Below are positions 17,120 to 26,347 of a stretch of 64,000 bases of DNA, piece by piece. The translations under genes and the position numbers were made by a program. Source of the stretch: Pseudomonas sp. HMWF032 (GTDB taxonomy: Bacteria; Pseudomonadota; Gammaproteobacteria; Pseudomonadales; Pseudomonadaceae); assembly GCF_003060885.1 (NCBI RefSeq), contig NZ_QAIG01000013.1, forward strand, positions 234,702-298,701, given 5' to 3'. Below the pieces are notes generated by a model. That model made no database searches, was not told where the DNA came from, and saw nothing but the letters and a program-made list of their open reading frames with translations. The number at the start of each line of letters is the position of its first letter. Within the stretch, counting starts at the first letter, position 1.

Positions 17120-18198
17120 AATGCACGGGCTTCCTGCTTGGGTATCGCACAAGGATAGCGTAGACAAGTGAAGTGGCGTCCGTCACGGCGCTCTACGCTG
17201 AGACTGGCTCGCGGCCCGAAAAGTGCCACCAGTCGCGCATCGATATTGGTCAGCGCCTGGTGTGTACCGCGCGAGGGCGGTGCCTCGCCGAGCTGTTGAT
17301 ATGGATTGCTCACGCACAGCTGGAATACCCCCTCGTGATAACTCGCCTCGACCCGCACCAGGCCACCCTCGATACGCGGCTGAATGCCGTAGATCAAGGC
17401 GTTTTCCAGTAAGGGCTGCAGCGTCAGTTGTGGAATCGGCAGATCGTCCGGCACATCGACAATCTCCCACTGCAACTGTAGACGCTCGCCGAGCCGATAG
17501 CGCTCAATCGATAAATATCGTTGTGCCAGCTCCAGCTCTTCGCGCCAGGGCACCAGGCTGCCGGGCTTGGCCAAGCTGGCGCGGAACAGATCGGACAAAT
17601 CCAGCACCGCCTGCTCGGCCTTGTAGGGGTCGACCACCACCAGGCTGGCGATGCTGTTCAAGCTGTTGAACAGAAAGTGCGGACGAATACGCGCCTGCAG
17701 CGACTCGATACGCGCCCGCAACTCGGCCTGCTCCTGCTTGCGCCACTGACTTTGCAGATAGAAGTAGCGCAGCAGCAGCGCCGACATGATCAGACTGATC
17801 AAGGCATGGCGCAGATACAGGTTGACCTCGCCAGTACGCGGCAACGGCCCGCCCAGCTCGTAGTAATCCGCCACAGCGGTACAGATCAGACTCAGGGTGA
17901 CCACAATCGCGCAGCACAAGGCGCCGGCAGTGGCCGCCGGCATGCGCGCCATTAACGGGCGCAGGCGGCAGAGCACGGCCGCCGAGAGCAGCACGATCCA
18001 TTGCACAAACAGCGACGTCAGCGCCAGACGCACCCAGTCGAAGCCTGGCAGCATCGGTTCGGACAACACCAGCACCAGCACCAGCAACTCGGCCAGCAGC
18101 ACCATGCTCAGCAAGGCTTCTGGCTGGCAGAGTTCGGGCACGAAGAAGTCATCGACCAGTGGTGGTTGTTTTTCTGATAAAGCGCTTTTTATTTTCAT
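17116..18198 (-). CDS. algZ: Sensor histidine kinase AlgZ (FimS)
   Basis: The 360-residue membrane kinase has four to six hydrophobic segments in residues 30-145. A cytoplasmic His_kinase (LytS-like) domain follows with the phosphorylatable His174 in RPHFLFNSLNSI, and a degenerate ATPase region. It pairs with AlgR. P. aeruginosa AlgZ is 358 residues with the equivalent His at 175. ATG 18198 is preferred because the extra 48 upstream residues to 18342 have no counterpart in the family. Confidence 0.93.
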   Translation of the reverse strand: MKIKSALSEKQPPLVDDFFVPELCQPEALLSMVLLAELLVLVLVLSEPMLPGFDWVRLALTSLFVQWIVLLSAAVLCRLRPLMARMPAATAGALCCAIVVTLSLICTAVADYYELGGPLPRTGEVNLYLRHALISLIMSALLLRYFYLQSQWRKQEQAELRARIESLQARIRPHFLFNSLNSIASLVVVDPYKAEQAVLDLSDLFRASLAKPGSLVPWREELELAQRYLSIERYRLGERLQLQWEIVDVPDDLPIPQLTLQPLLENALIYGIQPRIEGGLVRVEASYHEGVFQLCVSNPYQQLGEAPPSRGTHQALTNIDARLVALFGPRASLSVERRDGRHFTCLRYPCAIPKQEARAL

Positions 18199-18452
18199 CG
18201 CCGCAGTTTCCGCGTGAGCCGCGCCAGCAGCAAGATAGACAGCTGCGACCGGGCAAAATAAAGCACCGAAATGCGCCCGCCGCGATAAAACTGTGAACGG
18301 CGCAACATTGCCTCGTTCAAGCCTAGCTGCGACCACCGACAACGTGACGCGGCGAATTTGCCGGTCAGCCTGTTATTATCGGCGCACTTTTCTGTCTTGC
18401 CGGCCGCCCCAGCGCGGCCTGCCCGTTTTAGCGCACCAGCCGAGCGAAGCCC

Positions 18453-19847
18453 ATGAGCACTGAAAAAACCAACCAATCCTGGGGCGGCCGCTTCAGCGAG
18501 CCCGTCGATGCCTTTGTTGCCCGCTTTACCGCCTCCGTCGAATTCGACAAGCGCCTGTATCGCCACGACATCATGGGCTCCATCGCCCACGCCACCATGC
18601 TGGCCAAGGTCGGCGTACTGACTGATGCGGAACGCGACGCGATCATCGCCGGCCTGACGCAGATTCAGGGCGAGATCGAAGCCGGCCAGTTCGACTGGCG
18701 CGTCGACCTGGAAGATGTGCACATGAACATCGAAGCGCGTCTGACCGACCGCATCGGCGTGACCGGTAAAAAACTGCACACCGGGCGCAGCCGTAATGAC
18801 CAGGTGGCCACCGATATTCGCCTGTGGCTGCGCGACGAAATCGACCTGATCCTCGGCGAAATCACCCGCCTGCAGCAGGGTTTGCTGGAGCAGGCCGAGC
18901 GTGAAGCGGCGACCATCATGCCCGGCTTCACCCACCTGCAAACCGCGCAACCGGTGACCTTCGGCCATCACCTGCTGGCCTGGTTTGAGATGCTCAGCCG
19001 CGACTACGAGCGCCTGGTCGATTGCCGCAAACGCACCAATCGCATGCCGCTCGGCAGCGCCGCGCTGGCTGGCACCACCTACCCGATTCAGCGTGAAATC
19101 ACCGCACAATTGCTGGGTTTCGACGCCGTGGGCGGCAACTCGCTGGACGGCGTATCGGACCGTGACTTCGCCATCGAATTCTGCGCCGCTGCCTCGCTGG
19201 CGATGATGCACCTGTCGCGCTTCTCCGAAGAGTTGGTGCTGTGGACGTCTGCGCAGTTCCAGTTCATCGACCTGCCGGATCGCTTCTGCACCGGCAGCTC
19301 GATCATGCCGCAAAAGAAAAACCCCGACGTCCCCGAGCTGGTGCGCGGCAAGAGCGGCCGCGTATTCGGCGCACTGATGGGCCTGCTGACCCTGATGAAA
19401 GGCCAACCGCTGGCCTACAACAAGGACAACCAGGAAGACAAAGAACCGCTGTTTGACGCCGCCGACACCCTGCGCGATTCGCTGCGCGCCTTTGCCGACA
19501 TGATCCCGGCGATCAAGCCCAAGCACGCGATCATGCGTGAAGCGGCGCTGCGCGGCTTCTCCACCGCCACCGACCTGGCCGATTATCTGGTGCGTAAAGG
19601 CCTGCCGTTCCGTGACTGCCACGAAATCGTCGGCCACGCGGTGAAGTACGGTGTCGAGTCCGGCAAGGACCTGGCCGAGATGAGCCTGGAAGAACTGCGC
19701 CAATTCAGCGAGCAGATCGAGCAGGACGTATTTGCCGTGCTGACCCTGGAAGGCTCTGTCAACGCCCGCGACCATATCGGCGGCACCGCACCGAACCAAG
19801 TGCGTGCAGCTGTTGTGCGCGGCAAGGAACTGCTGGCGACGCGCTGA
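18453..19847 (+). CDS. argH: Argininosuccinate lyase
   Basis: The 464-residue enzyme of arginine biosynthesis splits argininosuccinate into arginine and fumarate. The fumarase/aspartase superfamily signature GSSIMPQKKNP is present, as is the TGRSRNDQVATD block near residue 110. Divergent from algZ with about 250 nt between starts, the order known from P. aeruginosa. Confidence 0.97.
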   Translation: MSTEKTNQSWGGRFSEPVDAFVARFTASVEFDKRLYRHDIMGSIAHATMLAKVGVLTDAERDAIIAGLTQIQGEIEAGQFDWRVDLEDVHMNIEARLTDRIGVTGKKLHTGRSRNDQVATDIRLWLRDEIDLILGEITRLQQGLLEQAEREAATIMPGFTHLQTAQPVTFGHHLLAWFEMLSRDYERLVDCRKRTNRMPLGSAALAGTTYPIQREITAQLLGFDAVGGNSLDGVSDRDFAIEFCAAASLAMMHLSRFSEELVLWTSAQFQFIDLPDRFCTGSSIMPQKKNPDVPELVRGKSGRVFGALMGLLTLMKGQPLAYNKDNQEDKEPLFDAADTLRDSLRAFADMIPAIKPKHAIMREAALRGFSTATDLADYLVRKGLPFRDCHEIVGHAVKYGVESGKDLAEMSLEELRQFSEQIEQDVFAVLTLEGSVNARDHIGGTAPNQVRAAVVRGKELLATR

Positions 19848-19878
19848 TCGTCAACTCACCAAGGGAAAGGGATGTCCC

Positions 19879-20121
19879 ATGTTCGAACTGTTGCTACGCG
19901 GCCTGTCTGTCCTGGCAGAGGTCGTACTGGAGCTGATTTCCAACTACCTCTTCTATGCCAGCGGCTGGCTGGCGCTGCGTCTACTGACGCTGGGCCGCTA
20001 CTCGCGCCTGCCGCTGCGTGTATCCGACCCGATGGACCCGCGCAGTAGCTGGGTCAGCGCCTTTGGCTTTCTCTGTGTGGTCGGCCTGCCGCTGACTGTC
20101 CTAGTTTCTCTCTACGGATAA
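19879..20121 (+). CDS. Conserved small membrane protein
   Basis: This 80-residue protein has two hydrophobic stretches (about residues 4-35 and 60-78). I recognise no function. A protein-coding gene is likely because it begins after a purine-rich GGGAAAGGGA, is tightly packed between argH and the acetyltransferase (6 nt to the next start), and has Pseudomonas-like codon use. ATG 19879 is chosen over the upstream frame that overlaps argH. Confidence 0.65.
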   Translation: MFELLLRGLSVLAEVVLELISNYLFYASGWLALRLLTLGRYSRLPLRVSDPMDPRSSWVSAFGFLCVVGLPLTVLVSLYG

Positions 20122-20127
20122 GTACCC

Positions 20128-20607
20128 ATGTCCCTGCATATCCGCACCGCTACTGCCGAAGACGCGGCTCTGATCCTGCGCTTTATCACCGATCTGGCGA
20201 TCTACGATAACGCCGAGCATGAGGTAAAAACCGATGTGATCGGCATCCAAGCGAGCCTGTTCGGCCCGAACAGTAACGTCCATGCACTGATTTGCGAGCA
20301 TGAGGGCCAGCCCATCGGCTATGCGGTGTACTTTTTCAACTATTCGACCTGGCTGGGCAAGCACGGGCTGTACCTGGAAGACCTCTACGTCAGCCCGGAA
20401 AAACGTGGCGCGGGCGCGGGCAAAGCCCTGCTACGGCATCTGGCGCAACTGGCAGTGGCCAAGGACTGTGGCCGTTTCGAGTGGATCGTGCTGGACTGGA
20501 ACCAACCAGCCATTGAGTTCTACCAAGCGTTTGGCGCCCGCCCGCAGGACGAATCGACCACCTACCGCCTTACCGGCCAAGCCCTGCTGGATTTTGCCCA
20601 GGGCTGA
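20128..20607 (+). CDS. GNAT family N-acetyltransferase
   Basis: The 159-residue protein has a GNAT fold. The acetyl-CoA binding region is VSPEKRGAGAGKALLRHLAQLA (split as motif A, about residues 90-111), followed by EWIVLDWNQPAIEFYQAFGA. It resembles the diamine/spermidine-type acetyltransferase group, but the substrate cannot be read from the sequence. It probably shares a transcript with the genes on either side. Confidence 0.88.
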   Translation: MSLHIRTATAEDAALILRFITDLAIYDNAEHEVKTDVIGIQASLFGPNSNVHALICEHEGQPIGYAVYFFNYSTWLGKHGLYLEDLYVSPEKRGAGAGKALLRHLAQLAVAKDCGRFEWIVLDWNQPAIEFYQAFGARPQDESTTYRLTGQALLDFAQG

Positions 20608-20631
20608 AACCGCCATCTACCGGAGTCGCGC

Positions 20632-20898
20632 ATGAGCGAGCAAGAAGACGAAGATTTTGCCCAGGACACCCTGACCCAGGCGATCGAAAACCAGCTGGAG
20701 GCCGGCGAACCGGCCTTTGTCCAGGCGGTGCTGAACAAGCTGACGCTGGTCGGTTATGAACGCGACGAGATCCTTGAACTGATGGCCTTGGTGCTGGCCG
20801 ATGAAATCGACGTCATGCTGCGCGATGACCGTCCCTTTGACCTGGCCCGCTATGAACACGGCCTGCGCGCGCTGCCTGAACTGCCGAACACCGACTAA
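20632..20898 (+). CDS. Conserved hypothetical acidic protein
   Basis: The 88-residue, strongly acidic protein (MSEQEDEDFAQDTLTQAIE) is predicted helical, without signal or membrane segments. I recall similar small proteins in Pseudomonas but no known function. It starts 24 nt after the acetyltransferase stop, with CGGAG just upstream. Confidence 0.7.
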   Translation: MSEQEDEDFAQDTLTQAIENQLEAGEPAFVQAVLNKLTLVGYERDEILELMALVLADEIDVMLRDDRPFDLARYEHGLRALPELPNTD

Positions 20899-20994
20899 GA
20901 CACCACACAGGGCCGACCCGCCGGGGCAAAAATCGGCAGGCTGTGGCGCCCGGACTACACTGCAGGGCAGCCATAACAACAACACGGAGTCGCC

Positions 20995-21249
20995 ATGAAA
21001 GCTTTTACTTCCGACCTGATCGATGAGCTGGAAATCCTCGCCCTGTATAACCTGAGCAATCATCAGGAAGGACTCAAGGTACATAACAACGCATCGTTCA
21101 AGGCACAGGGCGCAATTACCCGCCTGCATGAGAAGGGACTGATCAGCGAACCCGATGGCGGCTATCTGACCAGCCTGGGCATTGATGCCGCTGAACACGC
21201 CCAGGGTCTACTGACGATCCTGACACCCAAACAGACCCTGCTCACCTGA
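20995..21249 (+). CDS. TIGR02647 family DNA-associated small protein
   Basis: This 84-residue protein matches the TIGR02647 family (MKAFTSDLIDELEILALYNLSN...HQEGLKVH), short conserved gammaproteobacterial proteins of unknown role with a possible winged-helix-like C-terminus (AITRLHEKGLIS). ACGGAG precedes the ATG. It has a separate promoter region of about 95 nt from the previous gene. Confidence 0.78.
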   Translation: MKAFTSDLIDELEILALYNLSNHQEGLKVHNNASFKAQGAITRLHEKGLISEPDGGYLTSLGIDAAEHAQGLLTILTPKQTLLT

Positions 21250-21456
21250 CCCACTCCCTTGCCGGGCAATACCGCAACAGATACCGCACAGCCCGGCGAC
21301 AAAACCCGTAAAGCCATCATAACTGCCCCCATGCAGGCCGCCCGGAGCCCCGTGCCGAGCGGCCTGCCGATTACATTGCAAAAGCGCGACAGACACGCAA
21401 CAACAGGTTCCAAGAGACGAGGCAACTGATAGGCTTGCCTTACCCTCGCAGCGAGC

Positions 21457-24384
21457 ATGAGCATGACGCGTACCCAGGAAATCCGCCCGGACATTGACGA
21501 CGGTATCGACCGCAAGGTCCTGACCCAGCTGCGCGCACGCTTCCTCAAACTCAACGAAAGTCGTCTGCAGCGTGCCATGCAGGCACTGTCGACACGCCAG
21601 CAAGTGGTCCTGCGCCTGCTGCCGCTACTGTTTCATGTGAATCACCCCCTGTTACCCGGCTATGTCTCAGGGCTGACGCCTGCAGGTCTCAGTGGCTTCG
21701 AACCGGACGACGAGTTGCTGGCTGAGGCCCAGCGCCTGACCCGCTCATTCGCCTACAAGCCCTATCGCGGCAAGCAATCCTTGCCGATCCACGGACTGTT
21801 TCTGATGGGCAGCCTGGGCACCGTAGCCCAGGCCGAACAGAGTGACATGGACCTGTGGGTCTGCCACGCCAGCGACCTGAGCCCACAGCAGCTGCATGAG
21901 CTGAACAAGAAATGCGCGCTGCTGGAAAGCTGGGCGGCCACCTTCGGCGCCGAAGCACATTTCTTCCTGATCGACCCGGCACGCTTCACCCAAGGCGAGC
22001 GCGAGGCGCAGCTGACCTCAGACGACTGCGGCACCACCCAGCACTACCTGCTGCTTGACGAGTTCTACCGCACTGCCATTTGGCTCGGCGGGCGCACGCC
22101 GCTGTGGTGGTTGGTGCCGGTGTATGAAGAGCCGCGTTACCAGCACTACACCAGCACCTTGTTGGCCAAGCGTTTTATCCGCGCCGAGGACGTGCTCGAC
22201 CTCGGCCACCTGGCGCGCATTCCGCCAGAAGAGTTTATCGGCGCTGGCATGTGGCAGCTGTTCAAGGGCATCGAGTCACCCTACAAATCCGTGCTCAAGC
22301 TGCTGCTTACCGAGGTCTATGCCAGTGAACACCCCGAGGTCGAATGCCTGTCGCTGCGTTTCAAGCAGGCGGTGTTCGCCAATCGCCTGGACGTCGATGA
22401 GCTCGACCCCTATATCGTGGTCTACCGGCGCCTGGAGGAATACCTCAAGGCCCGGGGCGAGTCTGAGCGTCTGGAGCTGATCCGCCGCTGCCTGTACCTT
22501 AAGGTCGATAAAAAACTCAGCCGCCCGCCACGCAATAACCGCAAAAGCTGGCAACGCCTGCTGCTGGAGCGCCTGACCCGCGACTGGAACTGGGACAGCC
22601 GCCAACTGGCGATGCTCGACAGCCGCAGCCAGTGGAAGGTGCGCCAGGTCAGCGCCGAACGGCGCATGCTGGTTAACGAGCTGACCTACAGCTACCGCTT
22701 TCTCTCCGAATTTGCCCGTAGCGAACATGCCGGCAGCTCGCTTAACAGCCGTGATCTGGGCATCCTCGGTCGCCGCCTGTATGCCGCCTTCGAGCGCAAG
22801 GCTGGCAAGATTGAGTTCATCAACCCCGGCATTGCCCCAGACCTCGCCGAAGACATTCTGACCCTGGCCCAGAGCCCCAGTGCAGAAGATCCGAACGAGA
22901 GCCTCTGGGCACTCTACAGTGGCAGCCTCAGCGCTCAGGATCTGGAAGATTTCTCACCGCTCAAACGCTCACGCGAGTTGATCGAACTGCTCGCCTGGTG
23001 CCAACGCAATGGCGTGATTGACAGCAGCACACGCCTGTCTTTGCACCCTGGCAACAGCGACCTTACCGAGTTCGAACTTGCAAACCTGCTCAGCAGCCTG
23101 CAGCAGGTCGTGCCACTGCCCTTGCCCGCCGTGGATGAAAGCGCTCTGCTCAGCGCCAGCGTGCCTGGCGAGGTGCTGCTACTGGTCAACGTCGGCGTCG
23201 ATCCGCTCAAGCAGTACAGCCAGATGAATATGCACATGACCACTGGCAGGACTGACGCCCTGGGCTATTCGGGGGTCCGCGAGAACCTGATCCTGACCAT
23301 TGACCAGGTCACCCTCAACAGCTGGAACGAACTGTTGGTCAGTCGCTACGACGGCCCGCATGCGCTGCTCGATTGCCTGCGCGATTTTCTTAACAACCTG
23401 CCCAGCAATGGGCGCAAGCCCAACCTGCAAGTTCGCTGTTTCTGTCGTAATCGTGCCACGGCGATTGCCGAGCGGGTTGAAGAGCTGTTCCGCGAAACCC
23501 TCGGCAGTTTCAGCAGCGAGCAGGCCAACCGCTACCTGCTACAGATCAAGCAGCAGTATCACCTGCTCGAGCTGAAACCGGGTCACGTCAGCCACACCAG
23601 CCTGAAAGACCTGCCCGCACTGATCGAACACCTGGGCGAGGAACTGCCCGGCTACAGTGAGCTGCACCTGGACCGCAGCGCCCTGGAAGGCGAGGATTTG
23701 GCCCTGATTCTGCCCGTGGGCAGACCCCAGTGCATTCAAGTGTTCTACCGACTGAACGAAGCCAATGCCCTGGCCGAACTCAGCGTGCTTGATGAACATA
23801 ACGCACTGTGGCGCCAACAGATGCCATACCGCGATGAGCAAAGCCTGCTGACCCCGCTGCAACGCTTTCTGCAGTCGGTGCTGTACCGGCGCAATGCCCT
23901 GTTGCCGCTGGATAATCTGCCAGCTCATCAGCCACTGGATATCCTGTATTACCAGGTGCTGCCCGATGCCCCGCTGCGCCCTCAGCGCCTGGAGCGCAGG
24001 CCGCCGCCACTGTCGCCCATCAGCCACCCGTTCTATGACGTACAGGCCATCGTCGAGCCGGCGGATGGCCATCGCATGTCTAGCGGGGAGAACTTTGATC
24101 TCACTCCGCGACGCAGCACCAGCACGCCGGGACAAAAGCGCTCACACGTTACCCTGTACTGCAACCACCGCGAGTTCTCCGAACTGGAATATGCCGGCGA
24201 TCTGTTCGCTGCCGTCGCTCAGCACATTCTCGCGCAGCGCCGCGATGGCGCACGCTACCCGTGTTACATCACCGACCTTGACCTGTCGGCAGTTCTGGGG
24301 GATGGGCATATGCAAAGTGTGCATTACCTGCGCTACAAGAGCCGCCTGGAGGCGGCGCTCAATCAGGCTCTGCAACTGGCCTGA
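21457..24384 (+). CDS. cyaA: Class I adenylate cyclase
   Basis: The 975-residue cytoplasmic enzyme makes cAMP from ATP. The catalytic region is in the N-terminal half, with the nucleotidyltransferase-like GLFLMGSLGTVAQAEQSDMDLWVCH (around residues 110-135; conserved GS and DMD acidic pair), and the C-terminal half is regulatory. Order cyaA - lipase - rnk - cyaY follows other pseudomonads. Two starts, ATG 21457 and ATG 21463, are possible and neither has a strong ribosome site. A 207-nt leader region precedes the gene. Confidence 0.93.
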   Translation: MSMTRTQEIRPDIDDGIDRKVLTQLRARFLKLNESRLQRAMQALSTRQQVVLRLLPLLFHVNHPLLPGYVSGLTPAGLSGFEPDDELLAEAQRLTRSFAYKPYRGKQSLPIHGLFLMGSLGTVAQAEQSDMDLWVCHASDLSPQQLHELNKKCALLESWAATFGAEAHFFLIDPARFTQGEREAQLTSDDCGTTQHYLLLDEFYRTAIWLGGRTPLWWLVPVYEEPRYQHYTSTLLAKRFIRAEDVLDLGHLARIPPEEFIGAGMWQLFKGIESPYKSVLKLLLTEVYASEHPEVECLSLRFKQAVFANRLDVDELDPYIVVYRRLEEYLKARGESERLELIRRCLYLKVDKKLSRPPRNNRKSWQRLLLERLTRDWNWDSRQLAMLDSRSQWKVRQVSAERRMLVNELTYSYRFLSEFARSEHAGSSLNSRDLGILGRRLYAAFERKAGKIEFINPGIAPDLAEDILTLAQSPSAEDPNESLWALYSGSLSAQDLEDFSPLKRSRELIELLAWCQRNGVIDSSTRLSLHPGNSDLTEFELANLLSSLQQVVPLPLPAVDESALLSASVPGEVLLLVNVGVDPLKQYSQMNMHMTTGRTDALGYSGVRENLILTIDQVTLNSWNELLVSRYDGPHALLDCLRDFLNNLPSNGRKPNLQVRCFCRNRATAIAERVEELFRETLGSFSSEQANRYLLQIKQQYHLLELKPGHVSHTSLKDLPALIEHLGEELPGYSELHLDRSALEGEDLALILPVGRPQCIQVFYRLNEANALAELSVLDEHNALWRQQMPYRDEQSLLTPLQRFLQSVLYRRNALLPLDNLPAHQPLDILYYQVLPDAPLRPQRLERRPPPLSPISHPFYDVQAIVEPADGHRMSSGENFDLTPRRSTSTPGQKRSHVTLYCNHREFSELEYAGDLFAAVAQHILAQRRDGARYPCYITDLDLSAVLGDGHMQSVHYLRYKSRLEAALNQALQLA

Positions 24385-24385
24385 T

Positions 24386-25186
24386 TCAGCTGCGCATCGG
24401 TGCCTGCGGATTCTGCAGGGCATACAGGTAGCTATCGGCCAGGCTGTGATTGGCAGCCACTGAGGCGTAGCTGGCGCTGAAGGTTACCGCCAGCCCAAGG
24501 TGTTGATATTGCCACCTGCCGGTCACACCTGGCGGCACTTGCGGCACCAGATCACTGTCATTCACCACACGGAAGGTCGGCACCTGTAGTCCGTTGTAAT
24601 GCGCGGCGAAATCCGGGGCGGCCAGGCGCGGGCTGGCAAAGCTGTAGTGCTGCAGGGGCAAGTCCGGCCAGCGTTCACGCAGATCCAGCACAGCCAGGCT
24701 GGAGAGCGCACCACCCAGGCTGTGTGCACACACCCAGAGTGGCCCGCTGGGCTGCTGAGTAGCTACGGCCTGCAAGGCCTGGTCGCGCAGTGATGCATAG
24801 AATCTGAGAAAGCCGTCATGCACATGACCCAGGCCAGCCTGCCAAGGATAGGCGCACTGGTCGACTTCCAGATCGTCCAGCCAGTCTTGCGCGCTTTCAG
24901 TACCGCGAAACACCAGATAGACCTCGCCCTGCGGGTCACGCGCGACAAAGCCAAAGGGCTCCGACTCATTAAGAAAGTGCAAATCATTGAGCAGGCTCCA
25001 GATCGGCGCACCAAAACGCCAGCCTGGCAGCGATGGTGGTTGCCAGGTAAACGCATCTGGCTGTCTCGGCCGCCGCTGGTTCAACCACTGTTGGTACTGG
25101 TCATAGGCGGCGTTCACCAGCTGAGCACACAGCACGGCTCTGGGCAGGTCGAACGCCTGCGGAAAATACAACGCTAGACTCGACAT
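24386..25186 (-). CDS. Class 3 lipase family protein
   Basis: The 266-residue alpha/beta hydrolase has the nucleophile elbow AHSLGGAL (Ser156) and a lipase-3 core, including VFRGTESAQDWLDDL. No signal peptide is evident, so it may be cytoplasmic or exported by another route. Its stop is 1 nt from that of convergent cyaA. AGGAGG lies 5 nt before the ATG. Confidence 0.85.
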   Translation of the reverse strand: MSSLALYFPQAFDLPRAVLCAQLVNAAYDQYQQWLNQRRPRQPDAFTWQPPSLPGWRFGAPIWSLLNDLHFLNESEPFGFVARDPQGEVYLVFRGTESAQDWLDDLEVDQCAYPWQAGLGHVHDGFLRFYASLRDQALQAVATQQPSGPLWVCAHSLGGALSSLAVLDLRERWPDLPLQHYSFASPRLAAPDFAAHYNGLQVPTFRVVNDSDLVPQVPPGVTGRWQYQHLGLAVTFSASYASVAANHSLADSYLYALQNPQAPMRS

Positions 25187-25246
25187 ACGGCCTCCTTGCC
25201 AAAATTGACTGACTCTGACTCTAGTCGGTTGCGCGCCCTCTGCACG

Positions 25247-25657
25247 CTAGGCCCGCGTGTACTCACCCGCCGCTTCCGGCTGATATTCCACCGCCAGCAG
25301 GGTGAGTTTGAGCACCTTACCGTTGGGCGCCGTCCAGTCAATGTGCTGACCGACCGACAGGCCCAACAAGGCACTGCCCACCGGCGCCAGGATGCTCACG
25401 GTGCCATCCTGACCCGCATCCTGCGGATACACCAGAGTCAGGTGATAATCCTTGCCGCTGCTCTCCTCGCGGCAGTGCACGCGCGAGTTCATGGTCACCA
25501 CACCGGCCGGCACTTCGTCATGGCCCACCACCTCAGCGCGGTCCAGTTCGGCCTGCAAGGCTTGAGCGCCGGGACCGAAGTCCTCCAGGCTGTCGAGCAG
25601 GTTTTCCAGGCGCTGCAGGTCAAGGCGAGTAATGGTGAGTGAAGGTGCGCTGGTCAT
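25247..25657 (-). CDS. rnk: Nucleoside diphosphate kinase regulator Rnk
   Basis: The 136-residue protein has an N-terminal helical hairpin and a C-terminal GreA/GreB-like domain (about 60-130, with PVGSALLGLSVGQHIDW). Rnk was first described as a regulator of nucleoside diphosphate kinase that acts on RNA polymerase through its secondary-channel-like fold. The next-upstream AAGGAG is about 13 nt from the ATG, rather far. Confidence 0.9.
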   Translation of the reverse strand: MTSAPSLTITRLDLQRLENLLDSLEDFGPGAQALQAELDRAEVVGHDEVPAGVVTMNSRVHCREESSGKDYHLTLVYPQDAGQDGTVSILAPVGSALLGLSVGQHIDWTAPNGKVLKLTLLAVEYQPEAAGEYTRA

Positions 25658-25687
25658 GGTGCGGTTCTATCTCCTTTACGGATGCTG

Positions 25688-25724
25688 AAAAAAGCAAAAC
25701 CCCATCACGAAGATGGGGTTTTGC
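25688..25724 (-). terminator. Intrinsic terminator of the cyaY-DUF1289 unit
   Basis: A perfect 13-bp stem (25694-25706 with 25712-25724) and a 5-nt loop are followed on the minus strand by six T. It isolates the upstream cyaY transcript from rnk. Confidence 0.9.
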
Positions 25725-25775
25725 AAGACGTGGGCTGACCGTACCACAGCCACTCAAATAAACAAGACCGCCCGG

Positions 25776-25991
25776 TCAAACCATGCCGTTACGCTGCTGC
25801 AGACGTACCTCGGCCGCCGCGCAGATCGCGCGCTGGCGCGGCGCGTCGACTCTGCTCCAGTCGAGAATCTCTTGCAGCGTGCGGCCACAACCCAGGCAGA
25901 TATCCTGAGCGTCCAGACAACACTGGCGACGGCAGGGCGATAGGACCTGTCCGCCGTCAGGCTCAGAGCTCTTCGAACTCAAGGTCAGCAC
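25776..25991 (-). CDS. DUF1289 family cysteine-rich small protein
   Basis: The C-terminal 60 residues carry the DUF1289 pattern CRRQCCLDAQDICLGCGRTL-EIL-W, whose Cys spacing (C-x3-C, C-x2-C) suggests metal or Fe-S binding. The start is unclear. No ATG exists between the end of cyaY and the motif, so GTG 25991 (71 residues, overlapping cyaY by 29 nt) or TTG 25982 would be used. The overlap suggests translational coupling with cyaY. The function is unknown. Confidence 0.7.
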   Translation of the reverse strand: MLTLSSKSSEPDGGQVLSPCRRQCCLDAQDICLGCGRTLQEILDWSRVDAPRQRAICAAAEVRLQQRNGMV

Positions 25992-26295
25992 CGGATTGTT
26001 CAAGGGTGATGCGCGCCAGCATTTCACCCAACTGCTCGTCACTGCTGTCGCAGATCCAGCGCTCGCTGGCCTGATCGTAATCAAAGTGGAAACCACCGGA
26101 ACGCGCGGCCAGCCAGAGTTGGCGCAACGGCTCCTGGCGACTGAAGATCAGCTGGCTGCCGTTTTCAAAACGCACGGTCAGCACCCCGCCTGAGTTTTCC
26201 AGGTCCAGGTCCAGGTCGCTGTCATCGAAAATATCTTCTACCGCCTGCTGGGTGGCATCGACCAGATCGTGAAAGCGGGCTTCGGTCAAACTCAT
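25963..26295 (-). CDS. cyaY: Frataxin CyaY
   Basis: The 110-residue protein starts MSLTEARFHDLVDATQ with the acidic helix (EDIFDDSDLDLDLE) that binds iron, followed by the beta-sheet region (LIFSRQEPLRQLWLAARSGGFHFDY). CyaY modulates iron delivery and cysteine desulfurase activity in Fe-S cluster assembly. The position beside lptM-lysA-dapF is conserved in gammaproteobacteria, although here an AraC gene is inserted between. Confidence 0.94.
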   Translation of the reverse strand: MSLTEARFHDLVDATQQAVEDIFDDSDLDLDLENSGGVLTVRFENGSQLIFSRQEPLRQLWLAARSGGFHFDYDQASERWICDSSDEQLGEMLARITLEQSGADLEFEEL

Positions 26296-26347
26296 TACGG
26301 CTTACCTCAAAAATTCCAGCGACTGCAAAAGTCTTGGGCTGCGGTGA

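Noticed and set aside
18195..19799. 534-codon open frame antisense to argH
   Set aside because: argH is unmistakable on the plus strand, and the antisense product is rich in Gln/Arg/His with no domain, typical of a shadow frame.
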